NCBI RefSeq assembly: GCF_036172515.1
Contig: NZ_JAXKVW010000003.1
Location: 107,001-171,000 of the forward strand
Origin: Flexistipes sp.
GTDB lineage: Bacteria > Chrysiogenota > Deferribacteres > Deferribacterales > Flexistipitaceae
Reading direction: 5' to 3'
DNA length: 64,000 nt
Each line of letters starts with the position of its first letter. Position 1 is the stretch's first letter. The translations under genes were made by a program, and so were the position numbers. Positions 42,267 to 50,886 of the stretch are shown here, piece after piece. The notes beneath the pieces were generated by a model. That model had not been told where the DNA came from. It saw only the letters and a program-made list of their open reading frames with translations, and did not search any database.

Positions 42267-44492
42267 ATGCCTGAAATATATATTAACAACAAAAAATACC
42301 CTTTTAACGAAGGGGATACTGTACTTGAAGTGGCCAAAAGGAATAATATTTATATTCCAGTAATGTGTTATCTGGAGAAAATAACTCCCACCGGTGCATG
42401 CAGGTTCTGCCTGATTGAAATTGAAGGAATAGATAAGCCCGCGGCGGCCTGTGTAACCTATGCTTTGGACGGAATGAAAGTTTTTACCGATACCGAAAAA
42501 GTAATAAAAGACAGAAAGAGGATGATGGACTTTATTCTGATAAAGCACCCTCTTGACTGTCCTGTTTGTGATAAAGCCGGGGAATGCATGCTGCAGGATA
42601 TGGCATATGAGTTTGGCATTAATGAAGAAAGTGTCCCTTCAGTAAAGCCCGACAAACCGGTTTTTGACTGGAATTTTATAATAAATGATACGAATTTGTG
42701 TGTAATGTGCGAAAGGTGTGTGAAGGTCTGTCATGAGATAACCGGCTGTTCTGCACTGAAGATAGAGGAGCGGGGATTTAACAACATAATAAACACAACC
42801 GACGGCACAGAGCTCAACTGTGACTTCTGCGGGCTCTGTGTCGATTATTGCCCTGTTGGTGCTTTACTGGATAAACCTTATAAACACAGTGTAAGATCCT
42901 GGGATTTGGATAAGAAAAACACATTTTGCAATATGTGTCCTGTGGGTTGTGAAATTGAGGTAAATATTCATGATAATGAGATATTCAGATGCAGATCCAC
43001 TGAAAACAGTTTTATCTGTTCACTGGGAAGGTATGCATTTAAACATCCGGAACATAAGGACAGGATTGAAACACCTTTGATGAAAAGTTCCGGGAAGCAT
43101 TCCGAAGTAAGCTGGAGCGATGCCCTGGATGAGTTTAAAGACCGATTAAGCAATATTAAAGAGCGCTATGGGGACGAATCCATAGTACTGCTTCTGGGAA
43201 GCAGACTCAGCAATGAAGCTGTTTTTGGATACAAAAAACTTTCGGACGAATTGAACATTAATAAAGTTGTAGCTGATATAGAATTTGAGAACGGAAGTTT
43301 TTATAAGCTGCACAAGGAAAAGTTTGATACTTATGAAAATATCGGAAGCCTTGAAGGGATAAAAAGCTCAGATTTGATTTTTGTTATAGGTTCTGATTTG
43401 GCCAATGAGGCATTAGGTGTCAAATGGAATGTTATGAACGCTGTTATTCATAACAATGCAAAACTGGTCACGATCGGTGCACAGAAATATGAATACGATT
43501 ATTTTACTGATGCCAGTCTCCTTGCCGACTACGGTAATTATGCAGGTATTTTTGAAGATATAAAAACGGCCGGTGACGATATCCCTGCCAGTATAAGGGA
43601 ATATATAGACCAGGCAGAACATGTGACATTTATTGTCGGTAATGAATACATCTCCTCTGAAAAGCAGCCTGAAAGTATCTATGCTTTCTATGATTATGTT
43701 GGCTCTGATAAAGTGGAAAACTTCTTCCTCGTAAGTGACAAGGCGAATATTACTGCTCTTGTTAATTCGGGTATTCTGGATAACGGATATACTCCTGCAA
43801 AACTGAATAAAGAAATGGTTAATTCTAAAATTAAAGCGGTTTTGGCTGTTGGTTTTTATCCTTCTGAAACTTACGGGGCATATAAATCCTTAAATAAATC
43901 AATTGACAATGTTGATATGCTTGTTTCTGTGGACATGTATAAAAATAAATTTAACTCCAATGCCGATATTATCATGCCGGCGCTTACTTCTCTTGAAAGT
44001 GAAAGCAGCTACACATCTCTTGATGGCAGATTAATAAAAACGGATGTTGTGCATGAGCATAAATATTCAGCACTTTCCGATGTTAATATTTTGTCCAAAA
44101 TGGGGGCTTTGTTTGGCATTGAACTGCCTGAGTCAGCACCGGAATTCTGGAATGAAAATATAGCAGGACAAAACGGTTATCCGCAAATGGATTTTTATGA
44201 GATTGATGGTTTTGTGAGAAAAGAGAATAAGTCTAATGTCAACAAAACGACCTTTTCCTACCAAAAACCGGCTGAGGGCTCTGTAGAAATTTTTGTAAAC
44301 GCCAGATATCACAATAACTATTTGTCCACAAAGGCTGTTGTAGAGAAAGATGTAGACGGATATTTGAAAAAATATTATTTTGATGTTGATGAGACGGTGC
44401 TTTCCGGAAAGGATGCCTGCTATGACGGCAAATGCAGTATAAATGACGAAATAGCAAAAGGAACGGTTCTGATACCCAAGAATCTGAAGTAA
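42267..44492 (+). CDS. sfrA: NADPH oxidoreductase, SfrA-like alpha subunit (NuoG-like)
   Basis: 741-residue FeS protein of the NuoG/molybdopterin oxidoreductase family. N-terminal [2Fe-2S] ferredoxin (MCYLEKITPTGACRFCLIEI), His-Cys3 site (HPLDCPVCDKAGEC), two [4Fe-4S] sites (CVMCERCVKVCHE, CDFCGLCVDYCPVGAL) and the domain-entry cluster FCNMCPVGCEIEV follow. The large C-terminal part has the molybdopterin-oxidoreductase fold but, as in NuoG, no obvious Mo ligand. With SfrB it would link NADPH to FeS acceptors. In Geobacter, sfrAB mutants are impaired in acetate metabolism and NADPH balance. ATG 42267 follows GGGGT; a TTG at 42261 is alternative. Confidence 0.75.
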   Translation: MPEIYINNKKYPFNEGDTVLEVAKRNNIYIPVMCYLEKITPTGACRFCLIEIEGIDKPAAACVTYALDGMKVFTDTEKVIKDRKRMMDFILIKHPLDCPVCDKAGECMLQDMAYEFGINEESVPSVKPDKPVFDWNFIINDTNLCVMCERCVKVCHEITGCSALKIEERGFNNIINTTDGTELNCDFCGLCVDYCPVGALLDKPYKHSVRSWDLDKKNTFCNMCPVGCEIEVNIHDNEIFRCRSTENSFICSLGRYAFKHPEHKDRIETPLMKSSGKHSEVSWSDALDEFKDRLSNIKERYGDESIVLLLGSRLSNEAVFGYKKLSDELNINKVVADIEFENGSFYKLHKEKFDTYENIGSLEGIKSSDLIFVIGSDLANEALGVKWNVMNAVIHNNAKLVTIGAQKYEYDYFTDASLLADYGNYAGIFEDIKTAGDDIPASIREYIDQAEHVTFIVGNEYISSEKQPESIYAFYDYVGSDKVENFFLVSDKANITALVNSGILDNGYTPAKLNKEMVNSKIKAVLAVGFYPSETYGAYKSLNKSIDNVDMLVSVDMYKNKFNSNADIIMPALTSLESESSYTSLDGRLIKTDVVHEHKYSALSDVNILSKMGALFGIELPESAPEFWNENIAGQNGYPQMDFYEIDGFVRKENKSNVNKTTFSYQKPAEGSVEIFVNARYHNNYLSTKAVVEKDVDGYLKKYYFDVDETVLSGKDACYDGKCSINDEIAKGTVLIPKNLK

Positions 44493-44498
44493 ATATAG

Positions 44499-44527
44499 AA
44501 AAACCGGAGTTCACGCTCCGGTTTTTT
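44499..44527 (+). terminator. Terminator after sfrA
   Basis: Perfect stem AAACCGGAG (44501-44509) and CTCCGGTTT (44516-44524), 6-nt loop, then T-run. Confidence 0.9.
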
Positions 44528-44530
44528 GTT

Positions 44531-44855
44531 TTCAAAAATATATATTTGAGACTTCAAGAGTTTTGCACAAGTCAGGAAGCGCGGCTTTAGCCGGGCAAAT
44601 CCTTTTTTGTAATTCATTATTTACAGATTTGCGGGACTGAAGTAATGTATTCCACTAGCATCGGTCGAAGACCGATAAATTTGTGATACACAATATATTT
44701 ACCAGCCTCCGGCTGGTGCTACCCACTTGCAAAACACAAAAAAGTACTTTGTGTAAGCTTTCACTTCCCATTTTTTAAGAGCTATGACATTTAGTTAGTG
44801 CTAAGCGCTAAATAACGTTGAACGTTGAACTCACCCACCCCCATAATGGCATTTT
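44531..44855. repeat. Repeat-rich spacer between sfrA and ade
   Basis: No gene. It holds several stem-loops: GCGGCTTTAGCCG (about 44581), ATCGGTCGAAGACCGAT (about 44660-44676), CCAGCCTCCGGCTGG (about 44702-44716), then the repeat shared with 9305-9347 (44771-44811) and AACGTTGAACTCACCCACC (about 44816-44835), also seen near 30320. These look like compound extragenic palindromes. Confidence 0.55.
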
Positions 44856-46475
44856 TCAAAGATAACGGAAATTATCCACATCGAACAATCCTTTATCTGT
44901 TAATTTTAGATGAGGGATTACTTCCAGCGCCATAAAGCTTAGTGTTCCCAAAGGATCTGTCAATGTGCAGCCCATTTCTGCGATTTGTTCGTTGATACGC
45001 ACTAAGCTCTCCACTACCGCCCCCGGAGCCTTCGATGTTACGAGCCCGCCGATTTCAAGGGGGAGTGTGAAGAGGCTGTTATCATCAGATACTGCCAGTC
45101 CTCCCCCGTTGTCTATAACTGAATTTACAACCTTTAGGATACTTTCATCACTTGTGCCCACAGCCACGATATTGTGACAGTCATGGGCAATGGAAGAAGC
45201 AAATGCTCCTCTTTTCAGATTAAAACCGTTAATTTTACAGGATGCACGGTTTCCGTATCCATATCGTTCGAATACACATAATTTCAGTATGTCATTTTCC
45301 AGGTCATATGTTTTTGATGAATCAACCAAATGTTCTGTTATCAGACTTCCGTCTTTAACTCGGATGCATGCCTGTTCATTGTTCATTTGGGGGATTTCGG
45401 ACTGGTTGGCAATATTCATCGAGTTTTGCAATTTTTCAGGGACCGGTGTGAAGCTGTTTTTTTGAGAAAAATGGGAGAGATTTTTACCGTCGATGTAAAT
45501 ATCCTTTATTTCAAAAGATTTACTGCTGATGTCGGCGATGGTAAAACTTGCATACATTCCAGGCTTGATTTCTGAATACCTGTCCAGTCCATAATATTTC
45601 AATCCGTTTCGGCTGGCGGCTTTCAGAACGTTAACAGGTGGTATCCCGAGCTTTAAAGCTTTATTAACATTATAACTTATATGACCGTCTCTCAAAATGT
45701 GGTTTAATGATTTGTCATCTGTGCAGAACATTATATCGTCCGGGTACTCGTTTATAAGTTCGTAAGCTTTATTATCGGTGTGTTCAGCAGAACCCTCTCT
45801 TAAGAATATCTTAAGGCCGGCTTCAAGCTTGGTTTTAATATCGTGGTATGATTCGCTTTCATGATCATCCATCACACCTGCAGCAACATATTTTAACAAA
45901 TCTTCTCCGCTAAGTCCCGGTGCATGGCCGTTAATGACTTTACCTAAAGCTTTGGCTTTTGCGATTGATACTACAAATTTTTCTTCGCCCTGGATAACCC
46001 CTGGGTTATTCATCATCTCACCTAAGCTTACCGTTTCTTCTTTTTCCAGCAGAGACGATATTTCATCAATACCCAATTGGGCACCGGATGTGGTAAAAGG
46101 TGTTGCCGGGACACATGAAGGAACGGCAAATTTGATATTACAAAAGGAATGTTTCGCTTCATCCATGAAATATTCAACTGCGCCCATACCCCCGACATTT
46201 GCAATTTCGTGATTGTCGGTAACGACATGAAGAGTGCCGTGTTTCGATACGACATCACCGAAAGCAGAGGGAGTGAGATGAGAACTTTCAATGTGCACGT
46301 GGCAGTCGATAAAACCCGGCGTTATATGCAGACTGTCACCGTTATAGTATTCGTCCGCATAAGGTTTGGAGTCGGTGATTTCTGCAATAACACCGTTGTT
46401 AATCAAAACATTTGATTTGAAAAATACGTTTTTGTCAAAATCCGGGATAAAAACGTTTTCAAAAAGTGTTTTCAT
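44856..46475 (-). CDS. ade: Adenine deaminase
   Basis: 539-residue amidohydrolase that converts adenine to hypoxanthine and ammonia. It has the amidohydrolase metal site PGFIDCHVHIESSHLTP, VTDNHEIANVGG, NGHAPGLSGEDLLKYV, DDHESES, and FCTDDKSLNHIL, then the C-terminal domain AHDCHNIVAVGTSD, as in Bacillus AdeC. Normal length. It lies 3 bp downstream of the purine permease and forms a purine-salvage operon with it; the permease supplies its substrate. Confidence 0.93.
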   Translation of the reverse strand: MKTLFENVFIPDFDKNVFFKSNVLINNGVIAEITDSKPYADEYYNGDSLHITPGFIDCHVHIESSHLTPSAFGDVVSKHGTLHVVTDNHEIANVGGMGAVEYFMDEAKHSFCNIKFAVPSCVPATPFTTSGAQLGIDEISSLLEKEETVSLGEMMNNPGVIQGEEKFVVSIAKAKALGKVINGHAPGLSGEDLLKYVAAGVMDDHESESYHDIKTKLEAGLKIFLREGSAEHTDNKAYELINEYPDDIMFCTDDKSLNHILRDGHISYNVNKALKLGIPPVNVLKAASRNGLKYYGLDRYSEIKPGMYASFTIADISSKSFEIKDIYIDGKNLSHFSQKNSFTPVPEKLQNSMNIANQSEIPQMNNEQACIRVKDGSLITEHLVDSSKTYDLENDILKLCVFERYGYGNRASCKINGFNLKRGAFASSIAHDCHNIVAVGTSDESILKVVNSVIDNGGGLAVSDDNSLFTLPLEIGGLVTSKAPGAVVESLVRINEQIAEMGCTLTDPLGTLSFMALEVIPHLKLTDKGLFDVDNFRYL

Positions 46476-46478
46476 ATT

Positions 46479-47777
46479 TTACGCAGTCCCAAGGTATATG
46501 AATCTTGCTATAAAAATAAGCGCCAAAATCCATACGGTAAGTTTAACTTCGTTAGCTTTTCCAGCCAAAGTCTTTGTTATGGGGTAAAATATAAATCCCA
46601 TGGCAATACCTGTTGCGATACTGTATGAAAACGGCATAGATATTATTACCATAAATGAAGGAAGGGCTTCCGTCATATCCTCCCAATCGATTTTGGTGAC
46701 TGTTTTCAGCATGAAAACTCCTACAATGACCAGCGCCGGCGAAGTTGCATAGGCCGGTATTGATTCGGCTAAGGGCGCAAGGAACATACTTAGTAGAAAG
46801 AGGATGCCGACTACAACGGATGTTAAGCCTGTCCTACCGCCTTCAGCTACCCCTGAAGCACTTTCTATGTATGTTGTGATGGTGGATGTCCCTAAAACAC
46901 TACCGAAACAGGTTCCTACAGCGTCTACAGTTAATGCTCTGTTGACACGGGGAAATTCACCGTTCTTTTTGATAAATCCTCCCTGTTTTGCAACGCCAAC
47001 CAAAGTTCCCGTTGTGTCAAACAAATCAACAAACAGAAATGCAAAAACGATACCGAAAAAGCCGATATCCAGAGCCGAGGAAATATCCAATTTGAAAAAT
47101 ACCGGTGATATATCCGGGGGCATTCCTATGATACCTTTAAATTCAGACAGCCCTGCCAAGAGTCCTATGATCCATATAATCAGTATGCCGATAAGTATAG
47201 CACCTTTGAGTTTTCTGGCGATAAGAGCACCGATTATAATTATTCCAATAATCGTCATTATTGCGGATGCCGCTGTCATATCACCAAGTGAGACAAGAGT
47301 GGCAGGGTTCTTGACAATAATGCCGACCTCCTTCAAACCTATCAATGCTATAAAAAGACCTATGCCACCTGCCGTGGCCAGTTTAAGGGATTCTGGGATG
47401 GAATAGACAATGACTTCCCTTATCCTGGCAACGGTGAGGATAAGAAATATTACACCTGAGATGAAAACTGCTCCGAGAGCTGTCTGCCAGGAATAACCCA
47501 TCTGACCTACAACTGTGAACGCGAAATAAGCGTTCAAACCCATACCTGGAGCCAGCGCAAAAGGATAATTGGCGAACAGCCCCATGAAAATAGTACTGAA
47601 ACCTGCCGCAATAACCGTTGCCAGCATTACAGCTCCAAAATCCATTCCGGTTTTGGAAAGTATTGCAGGGTTTACAAAAATGATATAAGCCATGGTCATA
47701 AAAGTAGTAATACCTGCGATAATTTCGGTTTTTACGTTGGTGTTGTGTTCGGAAAACTTGAATAAACGTTCTAACAT
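46479..47777 (-). CDS. Adenine/hypoxanthine/guanine permease (AzgA-like, NCS2 family)
   Basis: 432-residue inner membrane proton symporter with about twelve hydrophobic segments. Signatures: TEIIAGITTFMTMAYIIFVNPAIL, ALAPGMGLNAYFAFTVVG, LFDTTGTLVGVAKQGGF, and LGTSTITTYIESASGVAEGGRTGLTSV. It belongs to the AzgA-like subgroup (COG2252) and is first in the operon with adenine deaminase. RBS AGAGGG precedes the ATG. A purine riboswitch was looked for in the roughly 40-nt leader and is not seen. Confidence 0.9.
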   Translation of the reverse strand: MLERLFKFSEHNTNVKTEIIAGITTFMTMAYIIFVNPAILSKTGMDFGAVMLATVIAAGFSTIFMGLFANYPFALAPGMGLNAYFAFTVVGQMGYSWQTALGAVFISGVIFLILTVARIREVIVYSIPESLKLATAGGIGLFIALIGLKEVGIIVKNPATLVSLGDMTAASAIMTIIGIIIIGALIARKLKGAILIGILIIWIIGLLAGLSEFKGIIGMPPDISPVFFKLDISSALDIGFFGIVFAFLFVDLFDTTGTLVGVAKQGGFIKKNGEFPRVNRALTVDAVGTCFGSVLGTSTITTYIESASGVAEGGRTGLTSVVVGILFLLSMFLAPLAESIPAYATSPALVIVGVFMLKTVTKIDWEDMTEALPSFMVIISMPFSYSIATGIAMGFIFYPITKTLAGKANEVKLTVWILALIFIARFIYLGTA

Positions 47778-47812
47778 AATATAACCCTCTTATCATATTT
47801 TTATGTAATTTT

Positions 47813-47841
47813 TGTTTATCCCCGGCGGATGAATATGTCAA
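47813..47841 (-). promoter_or_regulatory. Promoter of the purine permease-ade operon
   Basis: Minus strand: TTGACA (plus-strand TGTCAA at 47836-47841), a 17-bp spacer and TAAACA (plus-strand TGTTTA at 47813-47818). Confidence 0.55.
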
Positions 47842-48474
47842 TACTTTTAGATATTGGCAACTTCATATTTTTTAATATTTACACTAACTTAATTTAATAA
47901 GGAGATAATGAGATGGTCAAATAATGAAGTGGTGAGAGGGTTAAAGGGCTGAGTTACAAGGGGCAAGGTGATTGAGAGGGTTGATAAAGTTGAATAAAAT
48001 ATTAGCTCAAGTTTCGCACTTGCACCTATTGAAAGTCTTTGTTCACCCTGTTAAATATCAGCTTCGCTGATTGCCTGTGGCATTTAACAGGGCAGGGAGT
48101 GATAACGACGAAGCAATCTCCATACTTTTCTTATTTTGAGATTGCCACAAGCCTGTTTTCACAGGGTTTCGCAATGACACAGAGAAGTGCGAAACTTGAT
48201 ATTAGTGTTAAGCGGTAAGTTTGCTTGAATTAATAACTATAAATTACCAGGAATAACCAAACTTTCATCAGCCTTGAACCTGGACAGTCTCTACTACCCA
48301 AAAAGGCTTAACTAACTCAGATACTTCCGACTGGTGCATATAAATGTGTAAATTTTGGATGTTGCAATTGGTAGATTTTTGCTGCACTTGAATTGAAGCG
48401 ATATAAAAATTGTCTTTTAAATTCTTATGAGATGTTGTAAATTTAGATAAAAATCGTTTTGGAAAGGTTGATTT
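47842..48474. other. Spacer upstream of polA with MITE and low-complexity tract
   Basis: Holds a purine-rich tract (about 47895-47990, GAGATAATGAGATGG...), a 193-bp MITE-like element (48006-48198), GTGTTAAGCGGTAAG (48204-48220), and a weak polA promoter candidate TTGCTG (48378-48383), 17 bp, TATAAA (48401-48406). Confidence 0.55.
48006..48198. mobile_element. MITE-like element with 14-bp terminal inverted repeats
   Basis: CAAGTTTCGCACTT (48008-48021) and AAGTGCGAAACTTG (48185-48198) are perfect inverted copies. ATATTAG occurs immediately outside both ends (47999-48005 and 48199-48205), which may be a target-site duplication. Inside is an inverted pair CCCTGTTAAAT/ATTTAACAGGG plus GAGATTGC copies. 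No open frame. Confidence 0.6.
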
Positions 48475-50856
48475 ATGCGTTTAATTATTGACGGTCATTC
48501 AGTTGCATACAGGGTATATTATAAAACTCCCAAGCTTACGAACACTAGGGGAGTACCGACATCAGTGGTTCATACTTTTCTGAATATTCTGCTGAGTCTT
48601 AAGGAAGAGCTCAATCCTGAGGAAATGATCGTGACTTTTGATTCAAAAGGCAAAACAGAGCGTCACGGCATGGATGAGGAATATAAAGCAAACAGACAGC
48701 CCGCTCCCGAGGATCTCATACCTCAGATTGAAATGCTTAAAAATGTTATTCCGCTGCTGGGTGTGAATGTTTTTGCAAAAGAGGGAGTTGAGGCTGATGA
48801 TATTATTTTTACCCTGTCTGAGGATTGTGAGGATGACGTTTATATAGTTACCAAAGATAAGGACATATATCAGCTTGTTAATGACAGAGTTAAGATTTAC
48901 GATTATCAGAATAATAAGGTAATCAGTGTAAAAGAAGTAGTTGATAAATTCGAAGTTACTCCGGAACAGATCCCTGACTTCCTGGCGCTTGTGGGCGATT
49001 CTTCTGATAATATCCCCGGTGTGAAAGGTATCGGTCCTAAGACTGCAGCTCCTTTACTTAAGAAATACGGGAGTCTGGAGAATATCTATAAGCATCTTGA
49101 TGATTTGAAATCCTCAGTGAGGGATAAACTGGAAAAATACAGGGATGACGCTTTCTTAAGCAAAGAATTGACTGAGCCCATCAGAACTGAAATTGAATTT
49201 GATAAAAGTGAAAGATTCGATGAAAGCAGTCTTTTGGAGTTTCTGGAAAAATACGAGCTGAATCAGATAAAACAAAGGCTTTTCGGCAAAAACGAAAATG
49301 TAGATCTGGGCAACGGTGATGTCGGCAAACCTGACTTAGCAGCTTTCGTGGAAGGTTCGTTTTATACGGCTGATTCACACAACTACAATGTAGAAAAAGA
49401 TTACAAAAAAGCTTCACAGGCTAAATATGTTTTTTCATACAAGAACATATATAAACATCTTCAATCGCCTGTAAAAGGTGTCCTTGATCTGGAGATAATT
49501 TCCTGGCTCAACGATCCGGATTCCGGCGGCATAAAAAAACAGAAGGAAGAGGATGTCAGTGCATTTTTGAAAAGACTGAATGAGCAGGCGGAAAGTATTT
49601 ATACAGAATTTAAAAAGAATGATTTTGAAGATGTGTATGAAAATATAGAAGTTGCTACAGCCGAGGTTTTGGCCTGTATGGAGCTTGACGGTATCAAACT
49701 CAGCAGAGAAAAGTTGAAAGCAGTTGATGATGAGCTTGCAAGTGAATTGAGTCGGATTGAGGGGAAAATATTTTCAGCATTGAATAAGGAAATCAATCTC
49801 AATTCGCCTAAACAGCTTTCTGAAGTTTTGTTTGATGAGCTTGGTATAAAACCATACAAAAAAACAAAAACGGGATATTCCACCAACGAAGAATCACTGA
49901 AAAATCTAATTATAATGAATCCCGGATATGCAGAGCTTCTGGAGTTGATACTGACACACAGAGAGTATTCAAAATTAAAAAACACCTATACAGGGAAACT
50001 CGGTGACTATGTAAACTCAAAGACCGGCCGTGTTCATTCAACTTTTAACCAGGTAGGTACAGCTACAGGGCGTCTCTCATCCTCCAATCCGAATTTGCAG
50101 AATATACCCCAAAGGGGGAAAATCGCTTCCAGGGTGAGGTCAGCTTTCATACCGGAGGAGGATTATTCGCTTATCTCTTTCGACTATTCCCAAATTGAGC
50201 TGAGGCTTCTGGCACATCTATCAGGTGATAAAACATTATTGGAAGCTTATGAAGCGGATGCGGATATACACAAAAAAACTGCCGCTTCCATTTTTAACAT
50301 CGATGAAAAGGATGTTGACAGTAATTTAAGAAGGATTGCAAAGGCGGTGAATTTTGGTATTATTTATGGGCTGAGCCCTTACGGTCTGGCCAGAGATACC
50401 GGGGTAAGCCAAAAGGAAGCCAAAGAGTTTATTGATAAATATTTTAAATTGTACCCTAAGGTTGATTCATATATCAAAGATGCTTTAAAACGTGCCAAAG
50501 AGCAGGGTTATACAGAAACACTTTTTGGAAGAAAACGTTTTGTCAAAGAACTTTCAAGCAAAAACAAAGCTCTGAGCAGCAGAGCGGAGAGAATTGCAAT
50601 AAATGCACCGATACAGGGATCTGCAGCTGATATTATAAAAAAGGCAATGCTTGATACGTTTGCATATCTTGCAGATAAAAATGTTAACGGCAGACTTATA
50701 CTTCAGGTTCACGATGAACTGATTTTTGAAATTAAAGATGGTGAAGTGGATACAGTGTTTCATAAACTCAAAGATATAATGGAAAAAATCGTTCATTTGG
50801 ATGTCAATATGAGTGTTAAAGGGAAGATCGGCAAAGATTTGGGGGCATTGAAATAA
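48475..50856 (+). CDS. polA: DNA polymerase I
   Basis: 793-residue replication/repair polymerase. The N-terminal 5'-3' nuclease (1-270) has TFDSKGKTERHGMDEEYKANRQ, GVEADDIIFTL, VTKDKDIYQLV and VKGIGPKTAAPLL. The C-terminal polymerase has GRLSSSNPNLQNIP, SFDYSQIELRLLAHLSGD (motif A), RRIAKAVNFGIIYGLSPYGLA (motif B, written in part) and VHDELIFE (motif C). The middle domain (about 280-400) is short and I see no DxE proofreading motif, so it probably lacks 3'-5' exonuclease, like Taq. The ATG at 48475 follows GGAAAGG. The next gene is 30 bp downstream. Confidence 0.93.
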   Translation: MRLIIDGHSVAYRVYYKTPKLTNTRGVPTSVVHTFLNILLSLKEELNPEEMIVTFDSKGKTERHGMDEEYKANRQPAPEDLIPQIEMLKNVIPLLGVNVFAKEGVEADDIIFTLSEDCEDDVYIVTKDKDIYQLVNDRVKIYDYQNNKVISVKEVVDKFEVTPEQIPDFLALVGDSSDNIPGVKGIGPKTAAPLLKKYGSLENIYKHLDDLKSSVRDKLEKYRDDAFLSKELTEPIRTEIEFDKSERFDESSLLEFLEKYELNQIKQRLFGKNENVDLGNGDVGKPDLAAFVEGSFYTADSHNYNVEKDYKKASQAKYVFSYKNIYKHLQSPVKGVLDLEIISWLNDPDSGGIKKQKEEDVSAFLKRLNEQAESIYTEFKKNDFEDVYENIEVATAEVLACMELDGIKLSREKLKAVDDELASELSRIEGKIFSALNKEINLNSPKQLSEVLFDELGIKPYKKTKTGYSTNEESLKNLIIMNPGYAELLELILTHREYSKLKNTYTGKLGDYVNSKTGRVHSTFNQVGTATGRLSSSNPNLQNIPQRGKIASRVRSAFIPEEDYSLISFDYSQIELRLLAHLSGDKTLLEAYEADADIHKKTAASIFNIDEKDVDSNLRRIAKAVNFGIIYGLSPYGLARDTGVSQKEAKEFIDKYFKLYPKVDSYIKDALKRAKEQGYTETLFGRKRFVKELSSKNKALSSRAERIAINAPIQGSAADIIKKAMLDTFAYLADKNVNGRLILQVHDELIFEIKDGEVDTVFHKLKDIMEKIVHLDVNMSVKGKIGKDLGALK

Positions 50857-50886
50857 AATGATTATCACTGCTGTGAAGGGTGCGAT

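Noticed and set aside
47778-47835. Purine riboswitch before the purine permease
   Set aside because: The leader after the likely promoter is only about 40 nt and lacks the conserved loop-loop bases.
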